Of a stretch of 6,252 nt of DNA, positions 5,915 to 6,252 are shown one piece after another (position 1 is the first letter of the stretch; the number at the start of each line of letters is the position of its first letter). Below the pieces are notes generated by a model, which ran no database searches, was not told where the DNA came from, and saw nothing but the letters and a program-made list of their open reading frames with translations. Made by a program: the position numbers and the translations under genes. Location of the stretch: NCBI GenBank assembly GCA_024405645.1, contig JAKSOJ010000076.1, forward strand, positions 1-6,252. Reading direction: 5' to 3'. This stretch comes from Phascolarctobacterium sp. Lineage in GTDB: Bacteria > Bacillota > Negativicutes > Acidaminococcales > Acidaminococcaceae.

Positions 5915-6252
5915 ATGAATATTTGCGTATTCTGTTCTTCTTCCGATAATCTCGCACCAGAGTATCTTGAAGGTGGTTACAAAATTGGCCAACTTATGGC
6001 AAATGCAGGACATACTCTAGTTTTTGGAGGTTATACCAAAGGCATTATGGGAGCAGTTGCCACAGGAGTTAGGGATAATGGCGGTAATGTTATTTCTGTT
6101 ATTCCTGCGATTTTCAATGGTAAACGTCCTAATTTTGAGACAGGAGCCCATGTTATTTTGACAGATACAATGAGCAGTCGCAAAAACAAGATGATTGAAC
6201 TTTCTGATGCTTTTATCAGCCTTCCAGGAGGAATTGGTACCTTTGACGAGCT
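5915..6252 (+). CDS. LOG-family nucleotide 5'-monophosphate phosphoribohydrolase, 5' part
   Basis: 112 residues are visible before the window ends; the family usually runs to about 180-200. The N-terminus MNICVFCSSSD, the VFGGYTKGIMGAVA nucleotide-binding region (36-49), the MSSRKNKM segment with R89/K90, and PGGIGTFDE (104-112) with the catalytic glutamate E112 are all hallmarks of the LOG / 'lysine decarboxylase-like' Rossmann family. Members cut the N-glycosidic bond of nucleoside monophosphates, including cytokinin ribotides; the old lysine decarboxylase label is wrong for them. It is predicted to be cytoplasmic. The ATG at 5915 has AAAGGAG (5901-5907) seven bases upstream. The 52-base gap from the TPM gene holds no convincing terminator or promoter, so read-through from the upstream pair is likely. 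The physiological substrate cannot be told. Confidence 0.93.
   Translation, partial: MNICVFCSSSDNLAPEYLEGGYKIGQLMANAGHTLVFGGYTKGIMGAVATGVRDNGGNVISVIPAIFNGKRPNFETGAHVILTDTMSSRKNKMIELSDAFISLPGGIGTFDE

Noticed and set aside
5641..5916. Open frames on both strands over the glycine-rich tail (5641-5916 minus, 5648-5899 plus, 5511-5735 minus)
   Set aside because: The GC-rich repeat lacks stops in all frames; the encoded Ala/Ser/Glu-rich peptides are by-products of the Gly codons.

Overview
The window looks like chromosomal DNA from a low-GC anaerobic Firmicute (Clostridia or Negativicutes). The reasons are the AT-rich base composition, strong AGGAGG-type ribosome binding sites, a TTG start, short hairpin terminators, a small regulator of the iron-only hydrogenase TM1266 family, and a large hybrid histidine kinase of a type common in gut and rumen anaerobes. 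The species cannot be fixed from the sequence alone. I see no insertion sequence, phage gene, CRISPR array, tRNA or rRNA.

Left part (1-980): the 3' end of an unrecognised + strand gene runs to 251. A strong hairpin terminator (272-299) follows and probably also stops transcription of a small minus-strand gene for a 69-residue, two-helix membrane protein (303-512). That gene has a near-consensus promoter (TTGACA, 17-base spacer, TATACT, read on the minus strand). Its -35 region lies next to the promoter of the divergent TM1266-type regulator gene (649-894). A second bidirectional hairpin (943-971) separates this regulator from the kinase.

Middle (979-3258, minus strand): one gene encodes a 759-residue hybrid sensor kinase. 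It has about seven N-terminal membrane helices, a PAS-like segment, HisKA and HATPase domains and a C-terminal receiver, with all the key residues present. No separate response regulator or output gene lies beside it.

Right part (3259-6252): after a 250-base divergent intergenic region with a good extended -10 promoter, a + strand cluster starts. It encodes a 528-residue protein with two N-terminal zinc ribbons and about six membrane helices (TTG start), then, overlapping by one base, a secreted and membrane-anchored TPM-domain protein ending in two exact copies of a nine-residue glycine-rich repeat. Fifty-two bases further on a LOG-family nucleotide phosphoribohydrolase begins and runs off the window. 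The zinc-ribbon/TPM pair resembles Bacillus subtilis YdjG-YdjH, which anchor an SPFH protein and PspA at the membrane under envelope stress. No SPFH or PspA gene is visible here, and the zinc-ribbon protein is much longer and more membrane-embedded than YdjG. This pair is the best candidate for an under-described system in the window.
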